From positions 39,909,449 to 39,973,448 of the forward strand of contig NW_019211455.1 of NCBI RefSeq assembly GCF_002443255.2: 64,000 nucleotides of DNA. The letters are read 5' to 3'. This document shows, piece after piece, positions 12,933 to 24,771 of this stretch. The notes below the pieces were generated by a model, which worked only from the letters and a program-made list of their open reading frames with translations, was not told the origin of the DNA and did not search any database. Origin of the DNA: Varroa destructor (lineage: Eukaryota > Arthropoda > Arachnida > Mesostigmata > Varroidae). The first letter of the stretch is position 1. Every line of letters begins with the position of its first letter. Made by a program: the position numbers and the translations under genes.

Positions 12933-13186
12933 TTCTGAAAGAACGTTTCTTCGAACACCAACATTACGTGACGTACACGGCACGCCATTCGGTTATAAAA
13001 AAAATTGCTACGTAAGTTATCATTATTCTGTCTATCAGCAGCGACGGGCACAGACGTTTCTAATTATTTCCTCTTCCTCTCATTTTCCATTTCCAGATCT
13101 TTCGTCTGATCCCGCTTTCGCTCCCCCAGCGTTTGTTAAAGAAGTTAGAAGTCTCCGTGACATTTTGGTGGATATTTGCCTGCTAA
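12933..13186 (+). CDS. two candidate exons around an 85-bp intron
   Basis: The intron 13,012-13,096 is textbook: TAC|GTAAGT, a TTCTAAT branch-like site, a long CT-rich tract and TTTCCATTTCCAG. The upstream exon, 12,933-13,011, follows an AG preceded by a T-rich tract and ends in phase 0. Its frame continues in phase 0 from 13,097 to TAA at 13,186, adding 29 residues. Reading exon 2 two bases later gives a longer frame to 13,308, but the matching exon 1 frame has a stop. The peptide is basic, with no domain I recognise and no start codon found. The intron is more convincing than the protein. Confidence 0.35.
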
Positions 13187-13308
13187 TGTTAAAGACACAT
13201 TGTAGTTTAGGTTCGAGCCCGGGCATAAACACACCTTGTTTCGTGCGGAGGATTATCCGTCTGATAGAATTCCTAGGGGTAATACCGGATGTAAGACTCG
13301 AAACGTAG

Positions 13309-13666
13309 TTATAATTTCATCGGCTTATTATCGATCGGTTCTACTGCTGTTGTTGCTGCTATCACGAGTAAGATTTACTTGGTAGAGGTAGCAGTCGCGG
13401 GCGTTGAATGAATAACAGTAATAGATATTTCGCAGGAGTCATTTGCTTTCACATTGAAATGAAAATCAGAGGCGACAGCTAGACACGTAAAACTTCGTCT
13501 GCTGTCAAATAGGGGGAGAAACAAGCTTTCCTCGATTACTCCTTCGTCCCCAAGCAAATACAATAGGACAATTTAGGCAGGCTGTCGAGAAAGCAGCGAA
13601 CAGCTAGGTGCCATCCATGAAGTCTGTGACAGCCCGCCTATCAACGCGTGCTAACCTCAACCAGCA
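13309..13666. other. gap without a gene
   Basis: Nothing coding is supported. Inverted 13-mers with one mismatch lie at 13,574-13,586 and 13,628-13,640, at chance level for a 41-base loop. Confidence 0.4.
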
Positions 13667-13916
13667 TTAACCCTCCATCTTCCTATCCGGTGGTTGCCTT
13701 CCGACCGAAGCAGGCGTAGGGCCTGGGACCCGGGAAGCCGGAATCGCCGCTTCGAGTTCGTCGTTTGGTTGCTCGTGTGTTCGGTCAGATATTTTATCTA
13801 GCACCACCGCAGCTGTTGTCGCCTTTTGCCGCACGCCGTAAAGAGCAAAGCGAAATGAGACCCAGTGCGATGATCAGCACAGCGATGACCCAGAGGTTTG
13901 TCAACGACGACGATGG
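13667..13916 (-). pseudogene. possible membrane-protein C-terminus with a frameshift
   Basis: Frame A (13,916-13,794) encodes a hydrophobic segment, LWVIAVLIIALGLISLC, followed by RRAAK, the usual layout of a single-pass membrane helix with a basic stop-transfer signal, then a stop. Frame B, one base over (13,873-13,667), is open for 68 codons and encodes an acidic, proline-rich tail-like sequence. A +1 shift near 13,845 would join helix to tail. The region is GC-rich and all three minus frames are fairly open, so the helix may be chance. If real, this is a decayed or mis-sequenced gene end. An AG at 13,918-13,917 could be the acceptor. Confidence 0.18.
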
Positions 13917-16172
13917 CTAATTAAACCGACGCTTGGTTTTCCAATTGTTTCCAGGTCTAAGCCTTAGGGCCAGGTTTTGTCCTATCTAGAGCTCCCATGT
14001 AGGCAATCTCTATAGGTTCATAACCTTTGAAAGGCCCGCAAAAGTCTTCTTCCCACGAGCACAAAGTGAGCCCTATAAGCGCCCAAAGTTTCGCGGGTAA
14101 CAAAGAGGACTTGAACGACTGCCTAAGAGTTTAAACGGCGTGGCGATGTGTGCGCTGTTTTGCTACGTGTTTTATCAACGGCAAGCCAGAGGCGAAGACT
14201 GATCCAGTACGAAAGTATAGTATTGCCAAAGGGTGGTAGGCTCATTAAATTAAGGGACGCCAGCGTAGTCTGCTAGCCGTAGCATCAGAAGACATATATA
14301 TGCGTGGCGACAGCATTAAAAGTAGTTCGGGGCAGTTGGTTCGAAAGTACAAACCAGCGACCTGATAAAACTGCCGATGGTAGGCTGTAGTCAACGTCGT
14401 TGCAGGGGTGCACCGATAGGCTGCCAATGAGTCGCAATAGTGGCAAGCGGCGTAGAAAGGTCTACTCGAGCAGAAATATAAGGTTTTTGTCTCCTGGATA
14501 CTGTCGTTAAACTTCAACAAGCTTCGCTACGATGAATATCTATTCCGTAGCCTATTTACCTGTTCACACGGATAGCAATGTGTGTACTAAGGATTTCGAT
14601 TTGTCACCTCCTATCGATGGTGTATAGGATTTTTTTGGAAGGAATTTGTAAGTGCTGCTTTCGCTGCATAGTATTGGCGAGATGTTAGCGTGCGTAAGGA
14701 AGAGCTTGCAAAACGATTATGCAGAAGTATGGAAACCTTAGGGTTATTTTGGTGCGCATCAGGCCCTTCTCACTGTACCGCATTTGTCCTTATAACGGTA
14801 CCTTAGATAGGTGACGCAGCTTAACTGTCGTGACGATATATAATAGAGGAAGACGATGAAATGTCAGTGTGACCCAATGACCGTTATGGTAACCTAATAA
14901 TAAAACTATTACAGTAATTATCCTGCGAAACACAAACTATGAATTATTATTACAATCTACTGATTGACAAATACCATTATACGGATATAAAGTATTTTGA
15001 TAAATAATGGATTTACTTATTGCATCAAAATGTTAGACGCATGTGCTCAAGTGTTACGGGCATCAACGTGCAGCCTTTGATTTCTTCTACACTTTTATCA
15101 GCAGTGTTAGCTGTGGAAGTTGCCTGCACTCCTCTAATTTTGCTCATCACACTCTACATATGTAAAAGTCTGGTCTGTAAATGTGTTGGAGCTTGTAAGC
15201 AAAACATTAGTTTCCCCTCTGCTATGGTTTTTCTGCGGAAGACACGTTTCCGGTTTTGAAACAGTCAAAAGTCGAGGTTTGAAACGCTCTTTGGCAACAA
15301 GCAAGGCGATGCACAAAGGAACATGTTGTTTACGATGCTGAACGACGGGTCTCTCTAAACCGTGCTTCACGCTAGACGTTGTGTACGAACAGGGTTACGC
15401 CAGTAATGAAAGACAATTTTTGGACTCAAGTCGCTGCTTGACAAGGACTATCCATGTGCCATATACATGTGTAGAAAAAGAAGCGATTAATGCTCAGTGT
15501 TGAGAGGAAGCTCATAAAGATGGAAATTAGGGGAATATTTATTATCAGGTAGTTCATTTTTGTTACAAAAGACGCTTTGTTATTTCTTACAGCGACGGTA
15601 GCAAAACGAACAGTGTATACGGTAAACAATTCTTACCAGCAGAACGTTTAGCCTAAATTTTTTTTATATAAGTAATTATATTATACATATATAAATTTCT
15701 TTTCGAGTTGAAAAAGGGTCTTTTGGAATTTTCCTGTTTAAACTGTTCGCGTCTAGAACCATATTCAACGCAACTAAGTCACAGACCCCTTGTTCAGGTC
15801 TGAACGAAGTTGTTGCTCAGTAGGACTTACCTACCTTCTGAGCAGAAATCATATCATCGATTCTGATTTGGATTTCTATTCGGTTGATACTCATCATTGC
15901 CTCATATCATCTTCTTTACTTGTTCCCTCAAGGAGTTTATGGATCGGCGTCGGCTATCGCGTTATCGAACCAGCTTTTCATGTAAAACTAATCGAAAAAA
16001 GCGCCCTTTCACACGCACGTACCAAGACACACTCCAAACAAATCACTGTTCAATGACGGAAGTCATACTCGCTGTTGATATTCTGCCACTTGCTAATACA
16101 TCTCAGCAAGAAATTCAGTCTGCGGATGTTCGATTCTCTTCCCTTTGGTTTTGAAAAGTGGAGTTTTGTAGT

Positions 16173-16209
<37 letters not shown>

Positions 16210-16258
16210 TATCGTCAGTTTAGCAGATGAAAGCGGAAGAATGCTGAAACCCTATCCG
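13917..16258. other. gene-free stretch with (CT)n
   Basis: No gene is supported. Frames at 14,245-14,520, 15,020-15,370 and 15,790-16,154 lack splice or start support. The end holds the (CT)14 microsatellite at 16,178-16,206. Confidence 0.45.
16178..16206. repeat. (CT)14 microsatellite
   Basis: A 29-bp uninterrupted CT dinucleotide run on the plus strand. Confidence 0.95.
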
Positions 16259-16576
16259 CTAAGAGATGCAAGATAAGTCTACGCCATTGTGGCGATGGAA
16301 CGACAATAGGCGCAGTCTAATCGAGAAACCCTCTCTATCGGCAAATACAATATAGGGGCCGGCTCGGCTGAAAATAGCTGCTGCCTTTGGAACTGCTGCT
16401 GTTAAAGTATCATTGCGTTGGCACTGGTCGTCATTGTCGTCGATTGTCCTAATCCCGACCCTTCGTCCCGTTGCAACTCTGAAGTTGTGAATAAAAAAAA
16501 ATGCAGGATCGGTCAAGAACGCCGTCCTTCCGTTACAACGCTCCTCTATCATCTCCATTATTGCATAGAGTTTTTG
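16259..16576 (-). CDS. candidate 3'-terminal exon, unknown protein
   Basis: The frame opens immediately after a strong acceptor, a T7 run followed by AG (CATTTTTTTAG, AG at 16,578-16,577), and runs 105 codons to TAG at 16,259. Two in-frame ATGs lie near 16,558 and 16,552, so a start inside the exon is possible. The product is mixed, with an acidic IDDNDD patch in the middle and basic regions on either side; there is no signal peptide or membrane segment. No family is recognised. The acceptor plus a long terminal frame make this one of the better single-exon candidates, though the length alone is not significant. Confidence 0.3.
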   Translation of the reverse strand, partial: QKLYAIMEMIEERCNGRTAFLTDPAFFFIHNFRVATGRRVGIRTIDDNDDQCQRNDTLTAAVPKAAAIFSRAGPYIVFADREGFSIRLRLLSFHRHNGVDLSCIS

Positions 16577-16844
16577 CTAAAAAAATGAAGGTTCGAGAAA
16601 CAAAGGCGGGTATCATGTTGGGAAGCTTCTTTCATTCTAGTCCGTCGCTTCTGTTAATTAGGAATTTTGGCTACTTTTCCTGAAACCGTTCCCCGTTCGA
16701 GAGTCGAAAGTTACTGTGCCGCTGTCGTTACAATGAGGCCCAGTACCGGTGCTGTTAGCTAAAAAATGATGGAACAGATAAATGGAGAAATAAAGTAGAA
16801 CGAAACATAATAAGGAAGGCATTGCTAAGCAAGATATACATGGC

Positions 16845-16861
16845 ATATATATATATATATA
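16845..16861. repeat. (AT)8 microsatellite
   Basis: A short AT tract inside an imperfect inverted repeat (GGCAT...ATGCC), able to form a cruciform. Confidence 0.85.
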
Positions 16862-16973
16862 CATGCCTTCAAATGACGGTTGTTACTGGAAGAGCGCCGA
16901 TGCTTTCTTCTTAGCCGCCCCCAATGTCACTGCTATCGAAGCGCTCCTTTGTAATCCTACTATATCGACTTAG

Positions 16974-17164
16974 GTTGTTTGCCAGTGCAAACGTCGATTT
17001 GTTCGTTGTATCTGTTACACAGCATCCGTTCACTGCAGTCGCTTCCACGACTCCTGGTAACAGGTTCGGTAAATGCGACAGTGATCCGCTCAATAGCGGA
17101 CTGGCTGTGGCGGGAATGGGTCTGCCGAAATGCCAGGAGTGGCCCAGCCAGAGCTACTGATCGT
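16974..17164 (+). CDS. candidate internal exon, strand uncertain
   Basis: On the plus strand the frame lies between CGACTTAG (AG at 16,972-16,973) and GATC|GTAAGTGG (donor at 17,165), and its first stop falls just inside the putative intron, the pattern of a real exon. However, a second plus frame ends at 17,160, and a minus-strand frame of 80 codons (17,153-16,911) is also open after an AG. The segment is GC-rich and stop-poor on both strands. No motif is recognised in any reading. Confidence 0.17.
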
Positions 17165-18006
17165 AAGTGGTAGCATGCGCAAAGAAAGAAGATTGCTGCC
17201 GTATGCGATGACTCTACCGGTACAATTGGCGGTGTTTCGCGTTAGTCGTCCGTTGTGTCGTAAGCCTTATCGACGTAACAATGGGCGAAAAAAGTGTCTA
17301 CTGCTTCTAGCATCGGTTCTCTGTGTTGCTTGCGCATGTGTTTACATTCATAGAAAAACACTGTAAGCGTTCTTTTCTTTCTCAGCGCTTTTTTTTTCTG
17401 TGAGTGTGTGGGCATGTGTCCTGACGGTAGTTAGTTACGTACGATATACAGTGTGTAGTGTAGAAGACTATTTAACTTTAAGAAGGAAGGTTCTGATAGG
17501 ACATCCCCATTAGTTTAGCCGGTACAAATGCATGCGCACCAGGAACAACAGTAAATAAGCGACAACTCATTTGGTATACTGCTGGAGCATTCACCATGCA
17601 GTATTCCCTGCACTGATGAGGTGCCGCTAGATCTAGATGAGTAGATTCGTTTAGCAGTAAGAGTGCTCAGAGTAAGTTATAGTGGAGTTGCAGGCTCCAG
17701 AGACGTGCGTTAGGGATTTTCGGAAATGACAATGTACACATGCGCATAGAGGGACATCGCCGCGAGTCTTCTATTTCTGTCTAGGAGGTAGCATCCACTA
17801 CTAGTGTTATAATATCGTGTTGATCTATACGCATAGCATATGATAATTCGCGATATGTGGTCTGTGGTAATAAAAAAAAATCACTAATTTTTAAATAATT
17901 TTATATACTAGGTGGCAAAGTTTTAACGAATGACGAAAAAGCGCCAATGTCCAAAAAGCCGACCAGACTTGAATTGTATCTAGTTAAATTAATCAGCGTG
18001 GAGTTC

Positions 18007-18037
<31 letters not shown>

Positions 18038-18795
18038 GTGCAATCAAACAGCAATGGTGATTGTTGGCTGAATCCTATAATGAACCTTGTATTAGGACCT
18101 CAATCGTAACTAGTATGGCAGGTAGGTTCTGCACGAGCATAAATTATATATACAATATGAATGTATGCAATATAAATACATGTTACACAAGCACGCCGAC
18201 TGTTATTATGAACCAATTTGTCGCTGTCGCTGCAAGCGGAGTTGAAACTAAAGGTTCTACACGTGACCCTTCAATCCGTTTGCTAGAGGCGTTATATAAG
18301 AATCGCATGGTTTGAACAAGCTACAGAGGGGGCTTGTCGTATAAAAAAAAAGTTACCTGTTTTAAACCTAAGGTTGGCATAGGCATACAAATGAAAAACG
18401 AGTTTTTAGAAGAAAAAAATGACAGTGGGCCATCTTCATTGCATGATACTGCTTCCAAGATGGTATTTATCTAGTGTTATAATTATCATTTTATGTACCA
18501 GGCATCTAACTATAAGTGCCTTTTTGTATTATACATACAAAGTCGATGACAAACGAATTTCCAACTTCATGATACACGGTTCATTCCCAAATGACTCACG
18601 TAATCATATAAAGTATGTTTAATTTACTGCAACTGTAGCTTACATTTCACGTCAAAACCGCTTCTACAAGTCCTGTATGCAAAGATATAGACGAATTTCT
18701 TATGGTCATTTTGTTCAGTTTAAAGGAAAGGTCTTTCTAGAAGTCTCTATAGAGTTTGTTTCGGCCATTGCGAAATTCCTCTTCAGTTTTTGTTA
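17165..18795. other. gene-free stretch
   Basis: No supportable gene. It has a weak hairpin near 17,571-17,605 (7+3 pairs with one bulge) and the TA tract at 18,011-18,037. The rest is unique AT-rich sequence. Confidence 0.5.
18011..18037. repeat. (TA)13 microsatellite
   Basis: A 27-bp perfect TA tract. Confidence 0.95.
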
Positions 18796-19068
18796 TTATG
18801 ACTTGTACAGCTCTTTGTAGCGTGACTCGCGTCTTTCTTCTATGCTATTGCAGCTTGTGCTGCCACCGGAAGGATTCTGTGTGGGCACTGACCGACAACT
18901 TAAGTGGCAACCGGGGCTATTTTGTGTACGGCACTTCTTGTTGCTGGTGGAACCGCCTCTGCCACCTTTTTGCGGCGTCATGTCCTGGCTGTAACGATCC
19001 TAGATACAACCTCCAATGTCCTCCGCGCAGTATCCCCAGGACGATGCCATTTTCTCATAGTCGACCGA
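18796..19068 (-). pseudogene. open frame with one in-frame TAG
   Basis: After an acceptor-like TTCCTTTAG (19,071-19,069) the frame runs 22 codons, meets TAG at 19,002-19,000, and continues 67 more codons to TAA at 18,796. The downstream part is rich in Gly, Ser, Thr and Asn with five cysteines, followed by a charged EERR region and a YKELYK end. TATCTAG at the TAG is itself a possible acceptor, so the downstream 67 codons could be a separate terminal exon. The plus strand is open too, but its Cys- and Trp-heavy product looks like an antisense shadow. Confidence 0.2.
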
Positions 19069-19144
19069 CTAAAGGAATAACAGCATTTTTCAATGTTAAC
19101 ATAACCCCATCCAACACTTTCCATTTCTAAGCTGTACTGATTAG

Positions 19145-19534
19145 GGTTGTAACGGAAAAGGCTTGGCCACTATCCTTGCGTCCTGGCGTTTTTACTCGGA
19201 AGGTTCTGCTTGCGGTGCTCGTGCATTGTATGTGACTAACGAGGAAAGATCAGTCCTATCCAGCGGAACAGAGCGGGTCTTATCCGCGGTTCAGTCGGTA
19301 CTGGTCTCTAGCGATGAGAACGGAGATTCAAATACTGGGAGACAAGACGCCAGTCAGCGCCAGTGCGCCCTCACAAGCACTCCTGCTATTACAAAGGAGG
19401 CAAGAACCGGCGAAAAGAGTGAACGCTCCAGGATGTTTGCAAAAGGCCATTACTTTTCGAGATTTCGCTTTGGTGTCTATGCGTTTTGCGCCGGCGGCTG
19501 TAACATCCCACGAGAGTGGGCAGATAGAGAATAA
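19145..19534 (+). CDS. open frame, unknown protein
   Basis: A stop-bounded plus-strand frame of 129 codons ending at TAA 19,534, without an ATG near its start (first Met about residue 100). The middle is Ser/Thr/Gln-rich and hydrophilic; the end, with FRFGVYAFCAGGCN, superficially recalls the GC..G core of Kunitz domains, but the remaining cysteines are missing, so that reading is not supported. Another plus frame (19,314-19,712) overlaps it, and the two cannot both be coding. Confidence 0.18.
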   Translation, partial: GCNGKGLATILASWRFYSEGSACGARALYVTNEERSVLSSGTERVLSAVQSVLVSSDENGDSNTGRQDASQRQCALTSTPAITKEARTGEKSERSRMFAKGHYFSRFRFGVYAFCAGGCNIPREWADRE

Positions 19535-21520
19535 AAAAAAACTGTTTAGCCAAGAAGGAAAGTCGGCGAATTCTGTAATGACAAAACGAAACAATGATTA
19601 CAACATTGTTCTCTATTCTATGCAAAAAAATGCAAGCTTACTTAGCAGGTCTAGCGTCAGTACCGTCCTTCGCGCAAATGGCAGCGAGGTAGGTGGCTAT
19701 CAAACAGCTTAAAAGCCAAAGCTTTGGAAGGCAACGAAATCTAAAGAAGGTCTATGCAGAAAAATAATGCGGGAGTAAAGGAAGCTACGGAAGTAGGAAT
19801 AGTTGCTGATCCTGAAATGGAAGCTAGTAAACCTCTGCGAGAACGGCTGACCAGGGCATTCCATCAATCTCTTTCCTGATGTTTTGGAAGATACGAAATC
19901 CCAGAGTTGACTCCGTGAACATCTTTGAGGTCGTTGCCTTTATCATCGTTGGTGGCAACCTATGAGAATAGCCGAAAATAGGCCCAAGCTGCGTTCAGCC
20001 CCGGATTCTCGCCACCGTTGTTGTCATCGTCAGCGCAAAAGGAAAAAATGAAGAAAATCAAGGAATATGGAAAGTAGGGTGTACAATAATGCAGCTGGAA
20101 GTTTAGAATTAGAGATTTAGCCTAGCCATTTTGCTCTGGACCTGAATGCCTGTTCCTAAGCCGTGTCGCTTGGTCAGAGACTGCAAGAAGGAGCTTTCTC
20201 GTACCTTGGTGTCTCGCCGTGCTCTACATGTATAGCATAGTGAATTTTTCATTATTAAAAAAAAACACTGTGCGCGCCAGGCTTGGAAAATAGCATACGT
20301 AAGAAAGCAGGAAAGGACTGACTGGCCACCTGGTCGATGGGTCGCTTGACTACCGTGGGCTCTTTGCATATATGCCTAATTTTGTCGTCACAACAGGAAG
20401 TAGCAAATTCAGCAAGTAAGCCCAGAGCAAACTTCAAGTATGCGCTCTTTGACTATCAATGGAAAAAAACGGTGGACGTGAGAATTAAGCCGCTTTGAAA
20501 GTCGCCTTGTGCGTGTATAATATGTAGAAGCAAAGGAATGATAACACTAAGATAATCCTCAGCATCCTCTGTCCATCATCTTGTCTGATAATTTTAGCTT
20601 TCTACAGATATGAAATGTGGTATATATCAGTATTCCAATCGCTCGTGTATGTGAACCTTGAATATATATCTCGCATCGTGCAGATGCAGGCAGCGTTCGT
20701 CTCAGCCTCCTTTTGAGCTTTCAAGGCGTAGGTCGCCCGGATGCTTAGTTTAACAGCAGTAAATACTTCTTGCAGCTGAAAAATTAGTTGTGTATTTCCG
20801 CGTTGCCGGCTTTTAGCGTCCCTTATACTTGCTTATGCTTTTTTAGGTTTTTCAAGGATCCTACTTGTTCCTCGATTCTGTCTGTTATACGCCGTTTTCA
20901 ACTTGCCGAAGCCCCAAACCCTGTTTATTTTTTCTTTCTTCATCTCCTATTTCATATGGCAAATGCCAGCCATCCAAGCGTTTCGAATCGGCTGCTTCTC
21001 TCGGGATTAATGCCACGTCAATGGTAAAAAAATGGTAATATTTCTTGGTCCACGTTTGTTGACAACTCATCTCTAATATGGCCACCGTACTTTGGCCCAA
21101 CCTCTCGCATGAGAAGGGTCGCATCCTGGAAACATTATCTTCTATTTGTTGACCGGAGTAGCGATGCAGAAATGGACAAATGTGGAATCATACTCGTTTA
21201 TGCCCATTCATAAGAATCAGGATAGGACAATGTGATGAAGGAGCAATAATCAAGGATGTGTATTCGCCAGAAACCCAGATGCTAGAGCCATTGCAAACCA
21301 AAGCGGGAGAGAATTATAAACGGCGAAGTTTGAATCCTAGCACAGTGCCCTCACCGTAATGTTTTTCTCGCTTGTCTAGCTTTCGGCCTTGAGAGGCGAA
21401 AGAGGGGAAACGATCAAGTTAGATAAATGGACATACTAAAGAGGCTCTGTATCCCGTTTGGCAAGAGGATACCTAATTTATTCAGGATTCGGGACAGGAG
21501 CCGCGGTTCTTAGAAAAAGA

Positions 21521-21534
21521 GGGGGGGGGGGGGG
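21521..21534 (+). repeat. G14 homopolymer
   Basis: A 14-base G run after a purine-rich stretch, on the plus strand. Such runs can form quadruplexes and are error-prone in sequencing, so its exact length is uncertain. Confidence 0.85.
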
Positions 21535-22281
21535 TAAATTCTGGAGCCTTACCACAGTAAAATACTAGTGTCTGCAATACCAGGGACTCCAAAATGCTGC
21601 TACGAAAAAAAATAGGGTAAAAACCGAGTTCAGTGCCTGGTCTGGGCTCCAAACCATAACTACTTGGAGGAACGAAAAGAAAGACAGTTCTGTTCTGATC
21701 TTTATTGTCATTGTGATGTCAAAGTGTTGGATACGCAAATTTGAGTTTTACATTAGTCTTTTGTTACTACAATGAAAAGTAGCTTTAAGCCGTCACCATT
21801 ACTAGGGCAAAGCTGATGCCTTTAGCTCCAAGGGAAACAGAAGTCGTTTTTATTCAGTTTCAGGTAACATATAGAGTAGTCTGCCTCATAACATATAGGA
21901 ACGTCCCTATAAACGACAACATTTGTTTAAAAAAAAAATGTTCCACAGGGTGAACAAGCTCTGATCTGTATGTTAAGTCTTTTCCATTATGATACTACAC
22001 GGCGCTCGAGAAATAATTTTATCGTATCTTCATACGTGGTACCGACTGATATACGTTACTGTTTTTGAAATAAAGCTACTTAGTTTAATTGGCACGATAA
22101 CGCGGCGTACTTATAAGTGTTGCGTACTTGCAAATGTGTGTTTTCCAAATTTCCTCACAATAAAATAAATGAAGATGTATTAAAAAGCGGACTCTCATCG
22201 TATTAAATATATGGGATTAAAACAATCACAATATCTGCCAAGATATTGAATAATCCAGTAAGTAAAACAAATATATTACAA

Positions 22282-22308
22282 CTTGATTATTTCGTGACAA
22301 TAATCAAG
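22282..22308. repeat. 10-bp stem-loop
   Basis: CTTGATTATT and AATAATCAAG pair perfectly around a 7-base loop. About one such stem is expected by chance in this window. Confidence 0.5.
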
Positions 22309-24411
22309 GCTTACTTCCAGTACGTATAGCAAGGTTGCTATAACTTCAGCCGAACCCCTCGTTTCAACCTCATTCCTTAAGTTGTTAGTTTCCAGCCCCA
22401 GTTCACTGGGTTCACACGGGAACATTCAACTTGGATAACCGAAATAACTTCTATCCCTTCATATACCGGTATGTATGTGCTTCGAAGTGCTCTATAGACC
22501 TGCCGAAGCCAGCTGCATTGTACCCCAGGTCTTCTGAAGAACTCGTTTCCCGCACCCCGAACTTCATGAGCGTCCCCTTGGTGTTGCATACAACCTGTGG
22601 TACACACACTAGAGACAATTCGAGCAGTTCTTGCTCTTAGCAGTGCTCCAACATCTGCCAGCTAGAAGGCACTCGTCATCTTTCAGTTATGGCTGTGAAA
22701 GTTGATGAGCACGATTCGCTTTTTGCTGCCATGCGGAGCCACCCGATGTGTGGGAACTTGTGGGCCGTGAAAGGACAGTTTTACGTACAGAAAAGGCACA
22801 ATTGAGTGAACCGTAAAGCAGCTTACCGGCACCTAGTCTATAAGACAGACAAAGTCCTGCGTCGATAACGGACTAACCCCTGCGTTGCGTCAGACATGGA
22901 GTAAGATACTGTAGAAATTAACTGAAATTTAACCATTGACCAAATAGCAGACGCCGCCGTTAAGGTTAATGCGGATGACATTAAGGCTACAGTCTTTAAG
23001 TGTCGTTTCGGTTAGTTTCGTTAAAAACCCTGAATTAATGGAAGACAAAGTACGTTTCGTACTTAGAGTACGAGTACAATAACACTACTATACTGGGTCC
23101 TCCATGATGGAATACCGCCTATAGTAGACGAGGAAAAGTATAGATGAAAAAATCTAGCATGTTTCTATTATTACTGAGCAATAAAATCAGCACAGGTATG
23201 GAGACACTAAGGTATGGGGGCTCGTTCACGAACATGATATAGCATAATGGATAGTCAAAAGGAATAGTTAAAATATTGTGCTTGCAAGACAGATTATAGT
23301 AGTCGCAGTAACTCGTTTGTATAACTAGCACCCTTATTATTAATTTTACGGGAATATCAAACAAATTTTATTTTGATTGAATCGACGCCGTAGAGATAAA
23401 CAAACGTACTTCCAAGCTTGAGGCACTCTTGTTAATATTTCCATAATAGCATGATCCATTACCGTACATACATGTAATAATTCTGTATAATCATGCCCAT
23501 TCTATGTTTCTGGCTAATTGATTTCGGCCGCGTTATTCCTTTTGGAAGAAATGGGTATCCGAGGGAGGAAAAAATGATCATCAAAATGATTAATTCAAAC
23601 AAATGATTGCGCTTGGTACCACATCGTTGCTTTAGATACCTGCGGGCCCTTCCTGTACAAAGCGAGGCATGTTTACGCCCGATTTCGAAACAAGGACACC
23701 GCTCCCATGTTCCAAAATTTAGCAGGCAAGTGTATTACTATTGCAGTACCACAGGCATAAGAATAAATCGATTCACTGTGAATATTCTCCGTGCTCCTTA
23801 GGTCATGTGGGTTAGCGGTACCCTTACATCGCCATTTAGGGCCACACACAACGCAGCAAACCCGTGTTTACTCTTCGTTACATTAATATCTTGTCCATAT
23901 GTACAAATTTTCTACAAAGTTCGCTCTTAGCTCCTAGTGTACTCTCATTAGTCTGAGCTTGATCGACGACGGGCCTAACGAATATGACAAATGTGCCACT
24001 CCCGTAGCAACTGCCAGATGGGCAACCGGTATTGCATGCAGACGCACTAAGACCCCAATGAACGCCTCGTCGGGGCAGCGGTTGCGAAGGCTATCAATAT
24101 TACTTGCCCCGGCGTTCTTTCTTTGTCGACCAGCGACACCCATCGATGAGCCGAGGGCGAGGTGCGTTAGTTGATTTTGCAGGCAAGACGGGGATCCGCA
24201 GACGGGTAGTTAGGGAAATCTTTTAGTTAGAGTCGATTGGGAGCTTGGAGGGTCGCGGGGTGTCGTTAGACCTTTCAATGTGGCGGTGATGGTGGCGACT
24301 CCGACGAGTATGCGTAGATGGGCCTGCTGCTGCCAGTGTACAGACCATGCACGCAGCCGCGGGTGGAGTATGCAATGACTATGAGACAGGGTAGATGGGA
24401 GCCGGCGGTAG

Positions 24412-24771
24412 CAGCAGTGGCGCACCCACTGTAATCTGCCTCTTTTAATAAGGGTGGCTGTACTTAATTACAGTCTTGTACGAGCTCATAGACAAACACG
24501 TGCGAACTTAAATGCACTGGTACTCAAACATGCATGGATAGGGTACAGAACGTTCTCTTCAGGCGAACATGCCTATACCGACTTCAGTTACGATGTCCGC
24601 GGAGTTGCCACGGCATGGACAACGAACTGCTGCTCCCCTGCTGCTGTTGTATTGATAGTACAAACGGTCGTTCGCGCGCTCGCTCGTAGTGCAATCGTAC
24701 AGGGCAATCCTTCACAGCGGGTCTTCACTTATTCGACACGGTTATCCAACGTAGTGGTTCATTCGTGCTGA
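24412..24771 (+). CDS. open frame, unknown protein
   Basis: A 119-codon frame from a TAG at 24,409-24,411 to TGA at 24,771; a GTG at 24,454 precedes most of it, and there is no early ATG. The second half has an alternating hydrophobic stretch (about 20 residues of Val, Ala, Leu and Ile with interspersed Arg and Gln) that is not long or apolar enough for a confident membrane helix. No motif or splice pair is recognised. Confidence 0.17.
   Translation, partial: QQWRTHCNLPLLIRVAVLNYSLVRAHRQTRANLNALVLKHAWIGYRTFSSGEHAYTDFSYDVRGVATAWTTNCCSPAAVVLIVQTVVRALARSAIVQGNPSQRVFTYSTRLSNVVVHSC

Larger units (their letters stand above)
19535..24411. other. long gene-free stretch
   Basis: Nearly 5 kb without a frame I can support. 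It contains the G14 run (21,521-21,534) and a 10-bp-arm hairpin at 22,282-22,308, plus short A runs. Frames near 20,109-20,369, 20,788-21,124, 22,377-22,640 and 23,934-24,174 lie on both strands and look like chance. Confidence 0.5.

Noticed and set aside
13574..13640. Inverted 13-mers with one mismatch and a 41-base loop
   Set aside because: At this loop length about one or two such pairs are expected by chance.
15681..15897. Two mini-exons on the minus strand (ATG 15,897 to donor 15,831; 15,733-15,681)
   Set aside because: The phases agree, but the product would be only about 39 residues and the acceptor lacks a pyrimidine tract.
19480..19515. Kunitz-like FCAGGC near the end of the 19,145-19,534 frame
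   Set aside because: The six-cysteine pattern of Kunitz domains is absent.
24184..24430. GC-rich frame on the minus strand (24,425-24,210) next to another on plus
   Set aside because: Both strands are stop-poor because of base composition; no start or splice support.
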